Assembly (NCBI RefSeq): GCF_020421205.1
Contig: NZ_JAIZZH010000005.1
Span: 186,001-250,000, forward strand
Direction of reading: 5' to 3'
Source of the DNA: Hymenobacter pini
GTDB taxonomy: Bacteria; Bacteroidota; Bacteroidia; Cytophagales; Hymenobacteraceae
Length of the DNA: 64,000 bases
The translations under genes and the position numbers were made by a program. Every line of letters starts with the position of its first letter. The first letter of the stretch is position 1. Below, in pieces: positions 15,777-24,440 of the stretch. The notes beneath the pieces were generated by a model. It was not told the origin of the DNA, did no database searches, and worked only from the letters and a program-made list of their open reading frames with translations.

Positions 15777-16073
15777 TTACTCCTTCAAATAGGCAAGGCA
15801 CTTATCTATTTCGCGGATGTATTCGTTGAGGCGAAGTTTCAGCTCGTTGACATTGGCCGGTTCCCCGGCTATGGTATTGACAAGTTTAGTGATATTCTCC
15901 TGATTCTGGAAATCCTTCAACTGCCGCTCCCGGTCGCGCACGTCGGCCTGGAGTTGCTGAATGGTGGTCTGCGAATCGGCCAGCTCCTCGCGCAACTGCT
16001 GATAGGCAGCCACTAAGGTGGTTACCTGCCGCTCTAGGCGGTCGAGTTGCGCAAGCTGCTGGGTAGAGGCCAT
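15777..16073 (-). CDS. Small coiled-coil protein, ZapB-like
   Basis: A 98-residue, almost entirely helical protein. Residues 5-60 form a heptad-patterned coiled coil (LERQVTTLVAAYQQL, then LADSQTTIQQLQADV), followed by a short conserved-looking tail with ELKLRLNEYIREIDKCLAYLKE, the last part forming a helix. It lies 40 bases upstream of zapA on the same strand, so it is probably cotranscribed and may assist the divisome. A ZapB-like role is inferred from size and position only; sequence identity to ZapB cannot be judged here. Confidence 0.8.
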   Translation of the reverse strand: MASTQQLAQLDRLERQVTTLVAAYQQLREELADSQTTIQQLQADVRDRERQLKDFQNQENITKLVNTIAGEPANVNELKLRLNEYIREIDKCLAYLKE

Positions 16074-16080
16074 TTTTTAG

Positions 16081-16237
16081 GAAGTTTCTGGTTTCTGGTT
16101 GCTAGTTTCTGGTTCGTGTAGCCATTAGAGCCTGAGGCGAGGTTTCGTGCAACCTTCAGGTTAGTCAGCTGATTGACAATTGGCTGCTCAACCTGAACGT
16201 CTAAACTAGAAACAAGCAACCAGAAACCAGAAACTTA
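16081..16237. repeat. Long inverted repeat built from TTTCTGG units
   Basis: The left arm (16082-16114) and right arm (16204-16236) are inverted copies of about 33 bases with only a few mismatches. Both are made of short units of the type TTTCTGG / CCAGAAA. The loop of about 90 bases contains a second perfect inverted pair, TTCAGGTT (16155-16162) and AACCTGAA (16190-16197). The right arm overlaps the stop codon of pheT. The whole gap between pheT and the coiled-coil gene is taken up by this element. Confidence 0.85.
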
Positions 16238-18670
16238 TTTCCGAATCAGGGCGCCGGCCTGCTGCTCAAACTGCTGAATGAGGCGCGTCATCACTTGGTC
16301 AATGGCTTGGTCGGTGAGGGTTTGGGTGGGGTCCTGGAGCAGGAAGCTCACAGAGTAGGACTTTTTGCCTTGGCCCAGGTTGTCGCCCTCGTACACGTCG
16401 AACACGTTCACCTGCTGCAGCAGCTTTTTCTCGGTGCGGCGGGCAATCTGCTGGAGCTGGTCGAAGGTCACGGTTTTATCCACCACCAACGACAAGTCGC
16501 GACGCACTTCCGGGAACTTGGGCAGCTCGCGGGCTACCAGCGCGTTCTTGTACTTGCGCATCAGCCAGTCCCAGTCCAGCTCGGCGTACCACACGGGTTG
16601 GCTCACGTCGAGGCGCTTCAGAATGGCCGTTGATACCGCACCCAGTTGGGCTACCGGCTGGTTCTGGGCCAGCAGCGTGAGGCCACCGGCCAGGTATGGG
16701 TGCTGCACCGGCTGCGAGGTGGGCTGCGGGAATCCCAGCGAGGCCAGCACCTGCTGCACCGCGCCGGCCAGCTGGTGGAAGCCGCTCTTCTCCGATTTCT
16801 GCTGCCAGGTTTCGGCGGCGGTGTTGCCGGTGAAGTAGATGACCAGCTTGTTAAACTCCTCGTACTGGCCGCCGGCCTTCTGGCGGTAGGCTTTGCCGAA
16901 CTCGTACAGCTTCAGGTCGCGCTGGCGGCGGTTCACATTGTGGCGGATTACCTCCAGGCCGCTGTGCAGCAGCGTGGGCCGCATGATGTTCAGCTCGGCG
17001 CTGTTGAAGTTGAGCAGGCGCACCAGCGTCTCGTCCTTCTCCCCTTCCTTCTCGAAGTACAGCGAGTTGGTGATGGAGTTGGTAATGATTTCCGAAAAGC
17101 CCTGGCCGCTGAGCAGGCGGGCCGTGTTCTGGCGGATGATTTCGGGGTCGGGGTTGGGGAACTGGGCCAGGTACGTAGCCGAGTTGTGGGGGCGCAGGGC
17201 CACGTGGTTGTAGCCGTAGATGCGCAGGATTTCCTCAATTACGTCAGCCTCCCGGGTCACATCCACCTTGTGCGGCGGCACCGACAAGATCCATTCGACG
17301 TGGCCGGCTTCGTCGGTCAACTCTTCCGCAATGAGGATATCGAGGTCGGTGAGGATCTGGCGGATGCGCTCGGGGGCAATGAACTGGCCCACCAACTTCT
17401 CCACGCGGGGCAGGCGCAGGCGCACCGGCGTGTGGCCGATGTGGGTGGGGTACTCGTCCACCACGGGAGCGGCCACGGTAGCGCCGGCCACTTCCTGCAG
17501 CAGCAGCGCCGCCCGCTTCAGCCCAATAAGCACCATGTTGGGGTCGGTGCCCCGCTCGAAGCGGAAGGAGGCGTCGGTTTTGAGCTTATGGTCCTGTGAT
17601 GTCAGTCGAACAACACTGGGCTCGAAATAAGCACTCTCGAGAAATACACGAGTGGTAGAATTTGTCACACCTGAATGAGCCCCTCCAAACACGCCAGCTA
17701 AAGCCATTGGTGTTCCAGAACCATCAGCAATGATCAAATCACCGTAATTCAGTTCTCGCTCAACCCCATCCAAGGTGGTCAGCTTATCCCAAGCTTCTGC
17801 CCGCTTCACGCGCACCTGGTTGCCGCTGATCTGGTCGGCGTCGAAGGCATGCAGGGGCTGGCCCAGTTCGTGCAGCACGAAGTTGGTCACGTCCACCACG
17901 TTGTTGATGGGCGAAAGGCCGATGCTGCGCAGGCGGCGCTGCAGCCACTCGGGCGAGGGGCCCACCTGCACGTTTTCGAGCAGCAGACCGGCGTAGCGCG
18001 GGGCAGCGGCGGCATCTTCCAAGGTTACCGTGATGGGCGCGGCGGCCGAAGCCGGGGCGTGGAAGCCGCTGATGTCGGGCAGGTGGCAGGGCTGGCGCAG
18101 CAGGGCGCGCAGCTCGCGGGCCACCCCGTAGTGCGAGGCGGCGTCGGCGCGGTTCGGGGTCAGGCCGATTTCCAGTACCGAATCGGAGCCCAGGCCGAAG
18201 TACTCGGCGGCGGGCGTGCCGTTGGGCAGGTCGGTGGTAAGCACCATAATACCGGCATGGCTCTGGCCCAGGCCAATTTCATCCTCGGCGCAAATCATGC
18301 CCTCGGAGGCCAGGCCCCGGATTTTGGACTTCTTGATTTTGAACGGTTCCCCTTCGGAAGGGTGCAGCACGGCTCCGTCGAGGGCAACTACTACGCGCTG
18401 GCCGGCGGCCACATTGGGGGCACCGCACACAATCTGACGGATGGTGCCGTCGCCCACATCCACGGTAGTTACGCTGAGCTTGTCGGCGTCGGGGTGCTTT
18501 TCGCGGGTGAGTACCGTGCCCAGCACTACACCGCGCAGGCCGCCAGGTACGCTTTCCAGCTCCTCAATACCTTCTACCTCCAGCCCGGAGCCGGTGAGCA
18601 GCTTGCCAATTTCCTCGGCGGGTTTATCGGTAGGAATGAGGGTACGGAGCCAGTCGAGGGATATTTTCAT
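16235..18670 (-). CDS. pheT: Phenylalanine-tRNA ligase, beta subunit
   Basis: The beta chain of the alpha2-beta2 enzyme that charges tRNA-Phe. The length is 811 residues, normal for the bacterial form. The N-terminus MKISLDWLRTLIP is followed by the tRNA-binding/EMAP-like domain with HPDADKLSVTTVDVG near residue 60. The B3/B4 editing region comes next, then B5. The C-terminal FDX-ACB domain begins near KFPEVRRDLSLVVDK and ends LIRK. The alpha-subunit gene is not in the window. Codons in the stretch 17581-17760 are much less GC-rich (84 of 180 bases G or C) than the surrounding gene, although the frame and protein motifs are intact. Confidence 0.97.
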   Translation of the reverse strand: MKISLDWLRTLIPTDKPAEEIGKLLTGSGLEVEGIEELESVPGGLRGVVLGTVLTREKHPDADKLSVTTVDVGDGTIRQIVCGAPNVAAGQRVVVALDGAVLHPSEGEPFKIKKSKIRGLASEGMICAEDEIGLGQSHAGIMVLTTDLPNGTPAAEYFGLGSDSVLEIGLTPNRADAASHYGVARELRALLRQPCHLPDISGFHAPASAAAPITVTLEDAAAAPRYAGLLLENVQVGPSPEWLQRRLRSIGLSPINNVVDVTNFVLHELGQPLHAFDADQISGNQVRVKRAEAWDKLTTLDGVERELNYGDLIIADGSGTPMALAGVFGGAHSGVTNSTTRVFLESAYFEPSVVRLTSQDHKLKTDASFRFERGTDPNMVLIGLKRAALLLQEVAGATVAAPVVDEYPTHIGHTPVRLRLPRVEKLVGQFIAPERIRQILTDLDILIAEELTDEAGHVEWILSVPPHKVDVTREADVIEEILRIYGYNHVALRPHNSATYLAQFPNPDPEIIRQNTARLLSGQGFSEIITNSITNSLYFEKEGEKDETLVRLLNFNSAELNIMRPTLLHSGLEVIRHNVNRRQRDLKLYEFGKAYRQKAGGQYEEFNKLVIYFTGNTAAETWQQKSEKSGFHQLAGAVQQVLASLGFPQPTSQPVQHPYLAGGLTLLAQNQPVAQLGAVSTAILKRLDVSQPVWYAELDWDWLMRKYKNALVARELPKFPEVRRDLSLVVDKTVTFDQLQQIARRTEKKLLQQVNVFDVYEGDNLGQGKKSYSVSFLLQDPTQTLTDQAIDQVMTRLIQQFEQQAGALIRK

Positions 18671-18706
18671 CAGTTGGGAGTTGCAGGTTGTCGGGTGGCC
18701 TGCTGT

Positions 18707-18761
18707 GGGTTGTCAGGTGCCGGACAGCAATGCTCTACTGATATCTAGCGCCTGACAACCC
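18707..18761. repeat. Inverted repeat upstream of pheT
   Basis: GGGTTGTCAGGTGC (18707-18720) and GCGCCTGACAACCC (18748-18761) pair with one wobble position. A related direct copy, GCAGGTTGTCGGGTG, lies about 20 bases to the left of the first arm. The element lies in the 5' region of pheT, between its promoter box and its start codon, so it would be part of the leader mRNA. Confidence 0.6.
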
Positions 18762-18779
18762 GCAACGGGCCACTGCTGA

Positions 18780-18787
18780 CAAAGGTA
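18780..18787 (-). promoter_or_regulatory. -7 promoter box TACCTTTG for pheT
   Basis: Read on the minus strand this is TACCTTTG within GAATCCGTACCTTTG, the same 15-mer found before the cysteine synthase-like gene. It lies about 110 bases upstream of the pheT ATG. The long leader contains the inverted repeat at 18707-18761. Confidence 0.6.
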
Positions 18788-18953
18788 CGGATTCGGGCGG
18801 GCGGCGGAAATGGTAACAGTGGGAACTCCGAACCCCAATCCGCGCTTTGCCCTAATACAGCTGAACAGATGATGCGGGAAGCGGGGCATTTGCCGTACTT
18901 GCGCCGGCATTGCTGGTTGTCTGGCGGTTGCTATTCCCCTCATTTCTTTCTGC

Positions 18954-21428
18954 ATGAAAAAACTCGTACTCTGGCTGCCAGCCCTGTTGGCGGGCGCGTA
19001 TTCGGCCAATGGGCAGGTATTTGTGAAGAACGCCGGGCCGGCTCCTACTACCGTTTGCTACGCTTCTGCTGAAGACCAACACTCACGCCTACCGCTGCCC
19101 GCCGCCTTTGTGCAGCAGAAAAATACCGGTCAGCGGCGCGCCGGTGCGGCCCGCATCGAGGTTACCTATTCTGGCTTTACGCCACAGGCCCAGGCGGCTT
19201 TCCAGTACGCGGTAGATATCTGGCAGTCGCTGCTGACTTCGCCCGTTACCATCCGGGTGCAGGCTACCTGGACGCCGCTGGGTGCCGGGGTGCTGGGCTC
19301 GGCCGGGGCCACTGCGTACTACTCGGACATTAGCAGCTCCGTGCGCAACGGAGCAGCGTACCCGGTGGCACTGGCTGAGAAACTCAGCGGCCGGGACCTG
19401 AATCCTGCTACCGAGGCCGATATTAGCGCCCGGTTCAGCAGCAGCTTCAACTGGTACTACGGTACCGATGGCAACGTACCCACCGGGCAGTACGATCTGG
19501 TTTCGGTGGTGCTGCACGAGCTGGGCCACGGGCTGGGCTTCATTGCCAGCACGGGCTACAGCAACGGCCAGGGCGGTTACGCCACGCCCCCGTCCGTTTT
19601 CGGCACCTACATCGAAAACCTCAACAACGAGCCGCTCATCAACAACCCCACGTACCCGAATAGCTCGAAGGCGCTGGGTACCCAGTTTACCAGCGCGCAG
19701 GTGTATTTCAACAGTGCCCTGGCCAAGAGCGTGAACGGCGGTGTCCGCCCGCGCTTGTACGCCCCCAGCACGTATTCGGCGGGGTCCAGTATCTCCCACC
19801 TCAACGAGAGCACCTACCCGGCTACCAACATCAACTCGCTGATGACGCCGCAGATTGGCGCTTCGGAGGCCATGCACAACCCCGGGCCCATTACCCTCAA
19901 GATGTTTGCGGAAATGGGCTGGTTCAATACGGCCATCCGCCACACTCCCCTCCCCGATACCGAAACCGCGCAGGACTTCCCAATAACGGCCCTTGTGGAA
20001 AGCGACGGTACCATTACCCCGGGCTCGGTGAAGCTGAATTACAAGATTGACAACGGAGCCCTCACCACGGTAGCCATGGCGGCCGTGGTCGGCAACCAAT
20101 ACCAGGCTGTTATTCCCAACCCGGGCCTGAACCACACGGTAAGCTACTACCTCACGGCGGCTGACAACGAAACCGGCCGGACGTATACCGCTCCGGCCCA
20201 GTATCAGCCCATACTGAACAAGGCCGATGTATACAGCTTCGTGGTAGGCCCCGATCAAACGGCTCCTATCGTGCGCCACCGCGCCCCCACGTACGTGTTT
20301 GCCGACCAGCTACCTTACCAGTTTGTGGTGCAGGCGACGGACAACCTAGGCGTGGCCAGCGTAACGATGGAATACGCCGTTAACGGTACGTCCCGGCCGG
20401 CGCTAACCCTCACCCGCCAGGGCACGTCCAGCACCTACACCGGTTTGTTGAGCACGGCTGCCGGGGCCCTGACGGCCGGCGACGTGGTGACGTACCGCCT
20501 AGTAACCCGCGACGCCGCCAAAACGACCAACCAAACGCTGACGCCCGCCAGCGGTACGCAAACCGTGAACATTGTCAGCTTTAAGCCCGCCCAGGCCAGC
20601 TACCTCAACACGTTCAACAGCACCGGCCCGCTTGATTTTGTGGGGGAAGGGTTCCAGATTGCGCAGCCCGATAATTTTACCAATCCGGCCATCCACTCCG
20701 TCCATCCCTATACCAACGATTCGACCCTGATTTACCAGATGCTGGTACCTATTCGGATGACGGATGCCGATGTGCTGCTGACGTTTGATGAAGTGGTGCT
20801 GGCCGAACCCGGCGAAGCAGGCAGCCCCTACGGCAGCCCCGATTTTTACGATTACGTGGTGGTAGAAGGCAGTGCCGATAAGGGCCTTACCTGGAAGCCG
20901 CTGGCCGATGGCTACGATTCCCGCCTACAGACCGACTGGCTGGCCGCCTGGAATGCCCAACTCACCGCCGACGGCAACTCGACGGCGGCGGGAAGCGCTA
21001 GCCTGTACAAGCCCCATTCCTTCAACCTACGCTCCGTGTTTCAGCGCGGCGACGAAGTGCGGCTGCGCTTCCGTCTGTATGCCGATGCGGGAGCTAATGG
21101 CTGGGGTTGGGCCATCGACAACGTGAACGTGCAAACGGTGATTACCAGCACCGCCGCTCAGCTGCAGAAAGCCGGCGGCCTGAGCCTGTACCCCAATCCT
21201 ACCACGGGCCGCTTCACGCTGAAAGCCACGCTGCCTGCTGCCACTGCCGGCCTGGAGCTGCTGGTGCGCAACAGCCTGGGCCAGGTAGTATACCGCCAGC
21301 CCGTAGCTGCTCCGGGCGGCCAAGTGAATGCCGCTGTGGATCTAACGCACCTAACCAGCGGCCTGTACCAAGTAAGCTTGGGCACGCCCGCTGACGCCGC
21401 CTTCCGCAAAGTATTGATTCAGCGCTAA
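18954..21428 (+). CDS. Secreted HExxH metalloprotease with T9SS sorting domain
   Basis: An 824-residue exported protein. MKKLVLWLPALLAGAYSANGQ is a signal peptide. A catalytic domain of about 320 residues contains VLHELGHGLGF with H188, E189 and H192 as zinc site; the third ligand is not certain. The domain ends near LKMFAEMGWFNT. It is followed by Ig-like or fibronectin-like modules (GSVKLNYKIDNG; PYQFVVQATDNLGVASV) and a MAM- or jelly-roll-like region. The last 80 residues are a typical T9SS type A domain beginning LSLYPNPTTGRFTL and ending KVLIQR. The enzyme is expected on the cell surface or in the medium. Substrate unknown. Confidence 0.9.
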   Translation: MKKLVLWLPALLAGAYSANGQVFVKNAGPAPTTVCYASAEDQHSRLPLPAAFVQQKNTGQRRAGAARIEVTYSGFTPQAQAAFQYAVDIWQSLLTSPVTIRVQATWTPLGAGVLGSAGATAYYSDISSSVRNGAAYPVALAEKLSGRDLNPATEADISARFSSSFNWYYGTDGNVPTGQYDLVSVVLHELGHGLGFIASTGYSNGQGGYATPPSVFGTYIENLNNEPLINNPTYPNSSKALGTQFTSAQVYFNSALAKSVNGGVRPRLYAPSTYSAGSSISHLNESTYPATNINSLMTPQIGASEAMHNPGPITLKMFAEMGWFNTAIRHTPLPDTETAQDFPITALVESDGTITPGSVKLNYKIDNGALTTVAMAAVVGNQYQAVIPNPGLNHTVSYYLTAADNETGRTYTAPAQYQPILNKADVYSFVVGPDQTAPIVRHRAPTYVFADQLPYQFVVQATDNLGVASVTMEYAVNGTSRPALTLTRQGTSSTYTGLLSTAAGALTAGDVVTYRLVTRDAAKTTNQTLTPASGTQTVNIVSFKPAQASYLNTFNSTGPLDFVGEGFQIAQPDNFTNPAIHSVHPYTNDSTLIYQMLVPIRMTDADVLLTFDEVVLAEPGEAGSPYGSPDFYDYVVVEGSADKGLTWKPLADGYDSRLQTDWLAAWNAQLTADGNSTAAGSASLYKPHSFNLRSVFQRGDEVRLRFRLYADAGANGWGWAIDNVNVQTVITSTAAQLQKAGGLSLYPNPTTGRFTLKATLPAATAGLELLVRNSLGQVVYRQPVAAPGGQVNAAVDLTHLTSGLYQVSLGTPADAAFRKVLIQR

Positions 21429-21460
21429 GCCTGCGCTTCACGCTTACCTAACGATGGAGC

Positions 21461-21507
21461 CCCGAGAAACAGCTTTTCTGCTATCAGCAGGCGGGCTGTT
21501 CCTCGGG
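21461..21507. terminator. Hairpin between convergent genes
   Basis: CCCGAGAAACAGC (21461-21473) and GCTGTTCCTCGGG (21495-21507) pair with one mismatch, and GGAG/CTCC extends the stem. It lies between the metalloprotease gene and the convergent DUF1684 gene. No T-run follows, so its role as terminator is only probable. Confidence 0.45.
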
Positions 21508-21533
21508 TCTCCGGTGTTGTGGCGGGCGTTAGG

Positions 21534-22148
21534 TTACTTGTAGGCTTTCTCGCCAGCCTTAATTTCCACGGTCAACCGGTTATCGGCTGGAGGTACGGGG
21601 CACGCGTAACCGTCGGCGTAGGCGCAATAGGGGTTGTATGCTTCGTTGAAGTCCAGCACTACTTCGGTATCGTCGGCGGCGGGCAGGGGCGCGTCGAGGT
21701 AGCGGCCGCCGCCGTAGGTGGCAAAGCCGTTGGTGCGGTCGGTGAAGGGCACAAACAGCGTGGTGTCCTTGCCATCGGCTTTCAGAAACAGGGTGAGCTT
21801 GTACTCCTGCTTGTCCAGAATAAAGCTAGCCCGGCCCCAACGCAGGTACTTATCGGCCTTACCATCAGTAAGCGGCATTTCTACCGTGTCGCGCTTGGTG
21901 AATGGCTCCAATTGGGCCTCAAAGCGGTAATCTGTGTTGGGGGCGTAGTATTTCAGGCTGTCGAAGGTCTGACGCTGCTCGGAACTCAGGGGAGAATCCT
22001 CGGCCCGACGGAAGCCGGTGTTTTTGGCTTCCCGGGCCTTGCGCAGCCGGGCGGCGTACTGGTCGTCGTTGAAGAGAATATCCTTGGCGAAATACCCGAA
22101 CACGAGCAGCAGACCAAGGGCAATGAACAATTTAGGATTGAGACGCAT
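21534..22148 (-). CDS. DUF1684 family protein, membrane-anchored
   Basis: A 204-residue protein with an N-terminal hydrophobic segment (KLFIALGLLLVFGYFA) and a periplasmic or extracytoplasmic domain. The start is ATG 22148 (MRLNPKLFIALG); a longer frame runs into repeat DNA and is rejected. The domain contains YKLTLFLKADGKDTTLFVPFTD, then GRYLDAPLP, and finally VLDFNEAYNPYCAYADGYACPVPP, the last being the most typical DUF1684 signature (FNxAYNPYCAY...YxCPxPP). The biochemical role of DUF1684 is not established. The promoter box is so close to the ATG that the transcript is probably leaderless. Confidence 0.9.
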   Translation of the reverse strand: MRLNPKLFIALGLLLVFGYFAKDILFNDDQYAARLRKAREAKNTGFRRAEDSPLSSEQRQTFDSLKYYAPNTDYRFEAQLEPFTKRDTVEMPLTDGKADKYLRWGRASFILDKQEYKLTLFLKADGKDTTLFVPFTDRTNGFATYGGGRYLDAPLPAADDTEVVLDFNEAYNPYCAYADGYACPVPPADNRLTVEIKAGEKAYK

Positions 22149-22152
22149 AGCG

Positions 22153-22160
22153 CAAAAGTA
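22153..22160 (-). promoter_or_regulatory. -7 promoter box TACTTTTG next to the DUF1684 start
   Basis: On the minus strand the box is TACTTTTG preceded by CGCCG. Only four bases separate it from the ATG at 22148, so transcription would begin at or next to the start codon. Confidence 0.55.
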
Positions 22161-22182
22161 CGGCGAGAGTTCCGGCTTCGTA

Positions 22183-22291
22183 GCGCGCAGCTCCGCTTCG
22201 CGCACGTGCGGAGCGAGTACGGGGCGTGTAGTGCTTATGCGTGGGGACTCGCCGGTGGCTCGTGCGCGCAGCTCTGCTTCGCGCACGAGCC
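22183..22291. repeat. Palindromic repeat cluster between DUF1684 and radC
   Basis: A 24-base unit GCGCGCAGCTCCGCTTCGCGCACG occurs at 22183-22206 and, with one change, at 22264-22287. The second copy lies in a perfect hairpin: GGCTCGTGCGCG (22257-22268) and CGCGCACGAGCC (22280-22291) around an 11-base loop. The first copy can form GCTCCGC/GCGGAGC (22190-22214). The perfect hairpin starts six bases beyond the radC stop codon and could act as a 3' end structure, though without a T-run. Confidence 0.75.
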
Positions 22292-22297
22292 GGTATG

Positions 22298-23062
22298 CTA
22301 CAGCATGCTTTCATCGGCGAAGCTGTAGTAGCCGTTGTCGGTGTAGATGAGGTGGTCGAGGATGGGCAAATCCAGGAACTGACCGGCCTCCTTGAGCTTA
22401 CGGGTGAGAGCAATATCGGCGGCCGAGGGGTTCTTGTTGCCGCTGGGGTGGTTGTGCACCAGAATAATACTGCTGGCCAGTTGCTCCAGGGCCTCCTTAA
22501 AAATCAATTTAGGGTCGGCGACGGTGCCGGCCACCCCACCCCGACTGATGCTCACGGTGCGCATTACCACGTTGGCCCGGTTCAGGAGTACCACCCAAAA
22601 CTCTTCGTGGGGTAAATCCTGCAAATGGGGCCGCACCACGCGGTAAATGTCGCGGGAGTTGGTGATGGTGGGGCGGGCGGGGGCGTCGGCTTCCTTGCGG
22701 CGGCGGCCCAACTCCAGGGCAGCTATAATGGTAATGGCTTTGGCTTCTCCTATCCCCTTCTGGCGCATGAGTTCTTTCAGAGAGAAGCGGGCCAGGGTGT
22801 TCAGGTCGTTTTGGGCGGCGTTGAGCACCAGCTTGGCTACATCTACGGCCGAGAGCTTGGCGGTGCCTGAGCCCAGTAAAATAGCCAGCAGTTCGGCGTC
22901 CGACAGGGCGGCGCGGCCCTTCTGCATGAGTTTTTCGCGGGGCCGATCTTCCTCGGCCCAACTCTTGATGCCGAATGCCGTTGGCGTTTCGTAGGGCTGA
23001 GCTGGGGTGCCCGGCTTAGCAGGTAGTTGGATATTTTCGGTCAGATTGTCAAACTCTTGCAT
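22298..23062 (-). CDS. radC: RadC family JAB-domain protein
   Basis: A 254-residue protein. The N-terminal half is a helix-hairpin-helix-like region (AELLAILLGSGT, then MRQKGIGEAKAITIIAALELG). The C-terminal half is a JAMM/MPN metal-binding domain with VLLNRANVVMRTVSISRGG and the motif LVHNHPSGNKNPSAADIALT, giving H-x-H and Asp ligands. The name comes from the E. coli radC locus, but a role in DNA repair has not been confirmed for the family. The start is ATG 23062 (MQEFDNLTENI). It is an isolated gene here, divergent from the metallophosphoesterase. Confidence 0.93.
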   Translation of the reverse strand: MQEFDNLTENIQLPAKPGTPAQPYETPTAFGIKSWAEEDRPREKLMQKGRAALSDAELLAILLGSGTAKLSAVDVAKLVLNAAQNDLNTLARFSLKELMRQKGIGEAKAITIIAALELGRRRKEADAPARPTITNSRDIYRVVRPHLQDLPHEEFWVVLLNRANVVMRTVSISRGGVAGTVADPKLIFKEALEQLASSIILVHNHPSGNKNPSAADIALTRKLKEAGQFLDLPILDHLIYTDNGYYSFADESML

Positions 23063-23176
23063 AGGGCACCGTTGTTGTTAGCTCCGGAAAATAAAGCAAA
23101 AACCCCGCAACCCCGTCTTACCCTGTAGCAACCCGCTCCGAAACATGTTCTGGCAGGCGGGTTGAGTTGTTTCTGT

Positions 23177-24418
23177 ATGCGTAGTCCTTCCTTTTTCGTG
23201 TTCTTTCTGGGCCTACTGGCCGTGGCCGAGTGGTACGGTTTCCAGGCGTTTCGCACTGTTTTTCAACACGCCGCACCGGGCACCCGGCGGCTGGTAGCCC
23301 TGCTGTACTGGGTACTGTCGGTGGGTATTTGGGTGGTGGGTTTCTGGGCCATCCGGAACCGCCACGAGCATCCTTCTTTCAAATCCTACCTGGGCGGCCT
23401 GCTATTGGCCGTGTTGGCCGCTAAGATTGTCATTCTGATTCCGCTGTTGCTGGAAGACCTCACCCGCCTGGCTCGCTGGGCCCTGCAGCTGGGCAGCCGC
23501 CCGGCCGGCAATGCCGGCACTAGCATTTCGCGTAGCGAGTTTCTGAGCAAAGCGGCGCTGGTATTGGGCGCTATTCCGTTCGTGTCGCTCATCTGGGGCA
23601 TGGCCAAGGGCGGCACCGATTACACCGTGCGCCGCGTAACGCTGCGGTTCCCCAACCTACCCGCTTCGTTTGATGGGTTTAAGCTGCTGCAGATTTCTGA
23701 CCTGCACACGGGCTCCTTTCACTCCAAGGAGCCACTGCAACGGGCTGTCAAAATCATCAACGACCAGCAAGCCGACCAGATTTTCATGACCGGCGACCTG
23801 GTGAACAACTACGCCACCGAGGTAGAAGAGCACATTGATACGCTGGCCGGCATTCAGTCCAAGCTGCCCATCTATTCCATTCTCGGCAACCACGACTATG
23901 GCGACTACGTGCCGGAATTTAAGGAAGACCGTTCTTTGTGGGAGGCCAACCTAGCCCGATTGAAGCAGAATCACGCCAAAATTGGTTGGCAATTGCTGTT
24001 GGACGAGGCCCGCACCGTGGAGCGCAACGGGGAAAAAATTGCCATCCTGGGCGTGCAGAACTGGGGGGCTCGGGGCTTCGCGCAATACGGCAACTTAGCC
24101 AAAGCCCACGCTGCTGCCGATGCTGATGCGCCGTTCAAAATCCTGCTCAGCCACGACCCTTCGCACTGGGATGGGCAGGTGCACCAGTATGAGGATATTG
24201 ACCTGACGCTTTCGGGCCACACGCACGGCATGCAGTTCGGCGTGAACCTGCCGTTTCTGAAGTGGAGCCCGGTGCAATACGCCTATAAGCAGTGGGCGGG
24301 CCTATACCAGCGTGGAAAGCAGTACTTGTACGTGAATGCTGGCTTAGGCTTTATCGGCTACCACGGTCGGGTGGGCTTCCTACCCGAAATTACAGTATTT
24401 GAGCTTCGGCGCGGGTAA
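23177..24418 (+). CDS. Membrane-anchored metallophosphoesterase
   Basis: A calcineurin-like phosphoesterase of 413 residues. The start is ATG 23177 (MRSPSFFVFFLGLL); a TTG five codons earlier is in frame but weaker. Three or four hydrophobic segments occupy the first 150 residues (FFVFFLGLLAVAEWYGF; LVALLYWVLSVGIWVVG; GLLLAVLAAKIVILIPLLL). The catalytic domain follows with LLQISDLHTGSF (DxH), MTGDLVNN (GD), ILGNHDYGD (GNHD), LSHDPSHW and LSGHTHGMQFG (GHxH). This full set of metal-site motifs makes the fold safe. A YkuE/YaeI-like envelope role is likely. It ends in a perfect terminator hairpin. Confidence 0.93.
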   Translation: MRSPSFFVFFLGLLAVAEWYGFQAFRTVFQHAAPGTRRLVALLYWVLSVGIWVVGFWAIRNRHEHPSFKSYLGGLLLAVLAAKIVILIPLLLEDLTRLARWALQLGSRPAGNAGTSISRSEFLSKAALVLGAIPFVSLIWGMAKGGTDYTVRRVTLRFPNLPASFDGFKLLQISDLHTGSFHSKEPLQRAVKIINDQQADQIFMTGDLVNNYATEVEEHIDTLAGIQSKLPIYSILGNHDYGDYVPEFKEDRSLWEANLARLKQNHAKIGWQLLLDEARTVERNGEKIAILGVQNWGARGFAQYGNLAKAHAAADADAPFKILLSHDPSHWDGQVHQYEDIDLTLSGHTHGMQFGVNLPFLKWSPVQYAYKQWAGLYQRGKQYLYVNAGLGFIGYHGRVGFLPEITVFELRRG

Positions 24419-24440
24419 CCGTCTGACGTGTTGCATGCTA

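Noticed and set aside
16646..17599. A 317-codon plus-strand frame opposite pheT
   Set aside because: Antisense shadow of pheT with biased composition and no domain.
19089..20279. A 396-codon minus-strand frame opposite the metalloprotease gene
   Set aside because: Antisense to a gene with signal peptide, active site and sorting domain; no recognisable motif of its own.
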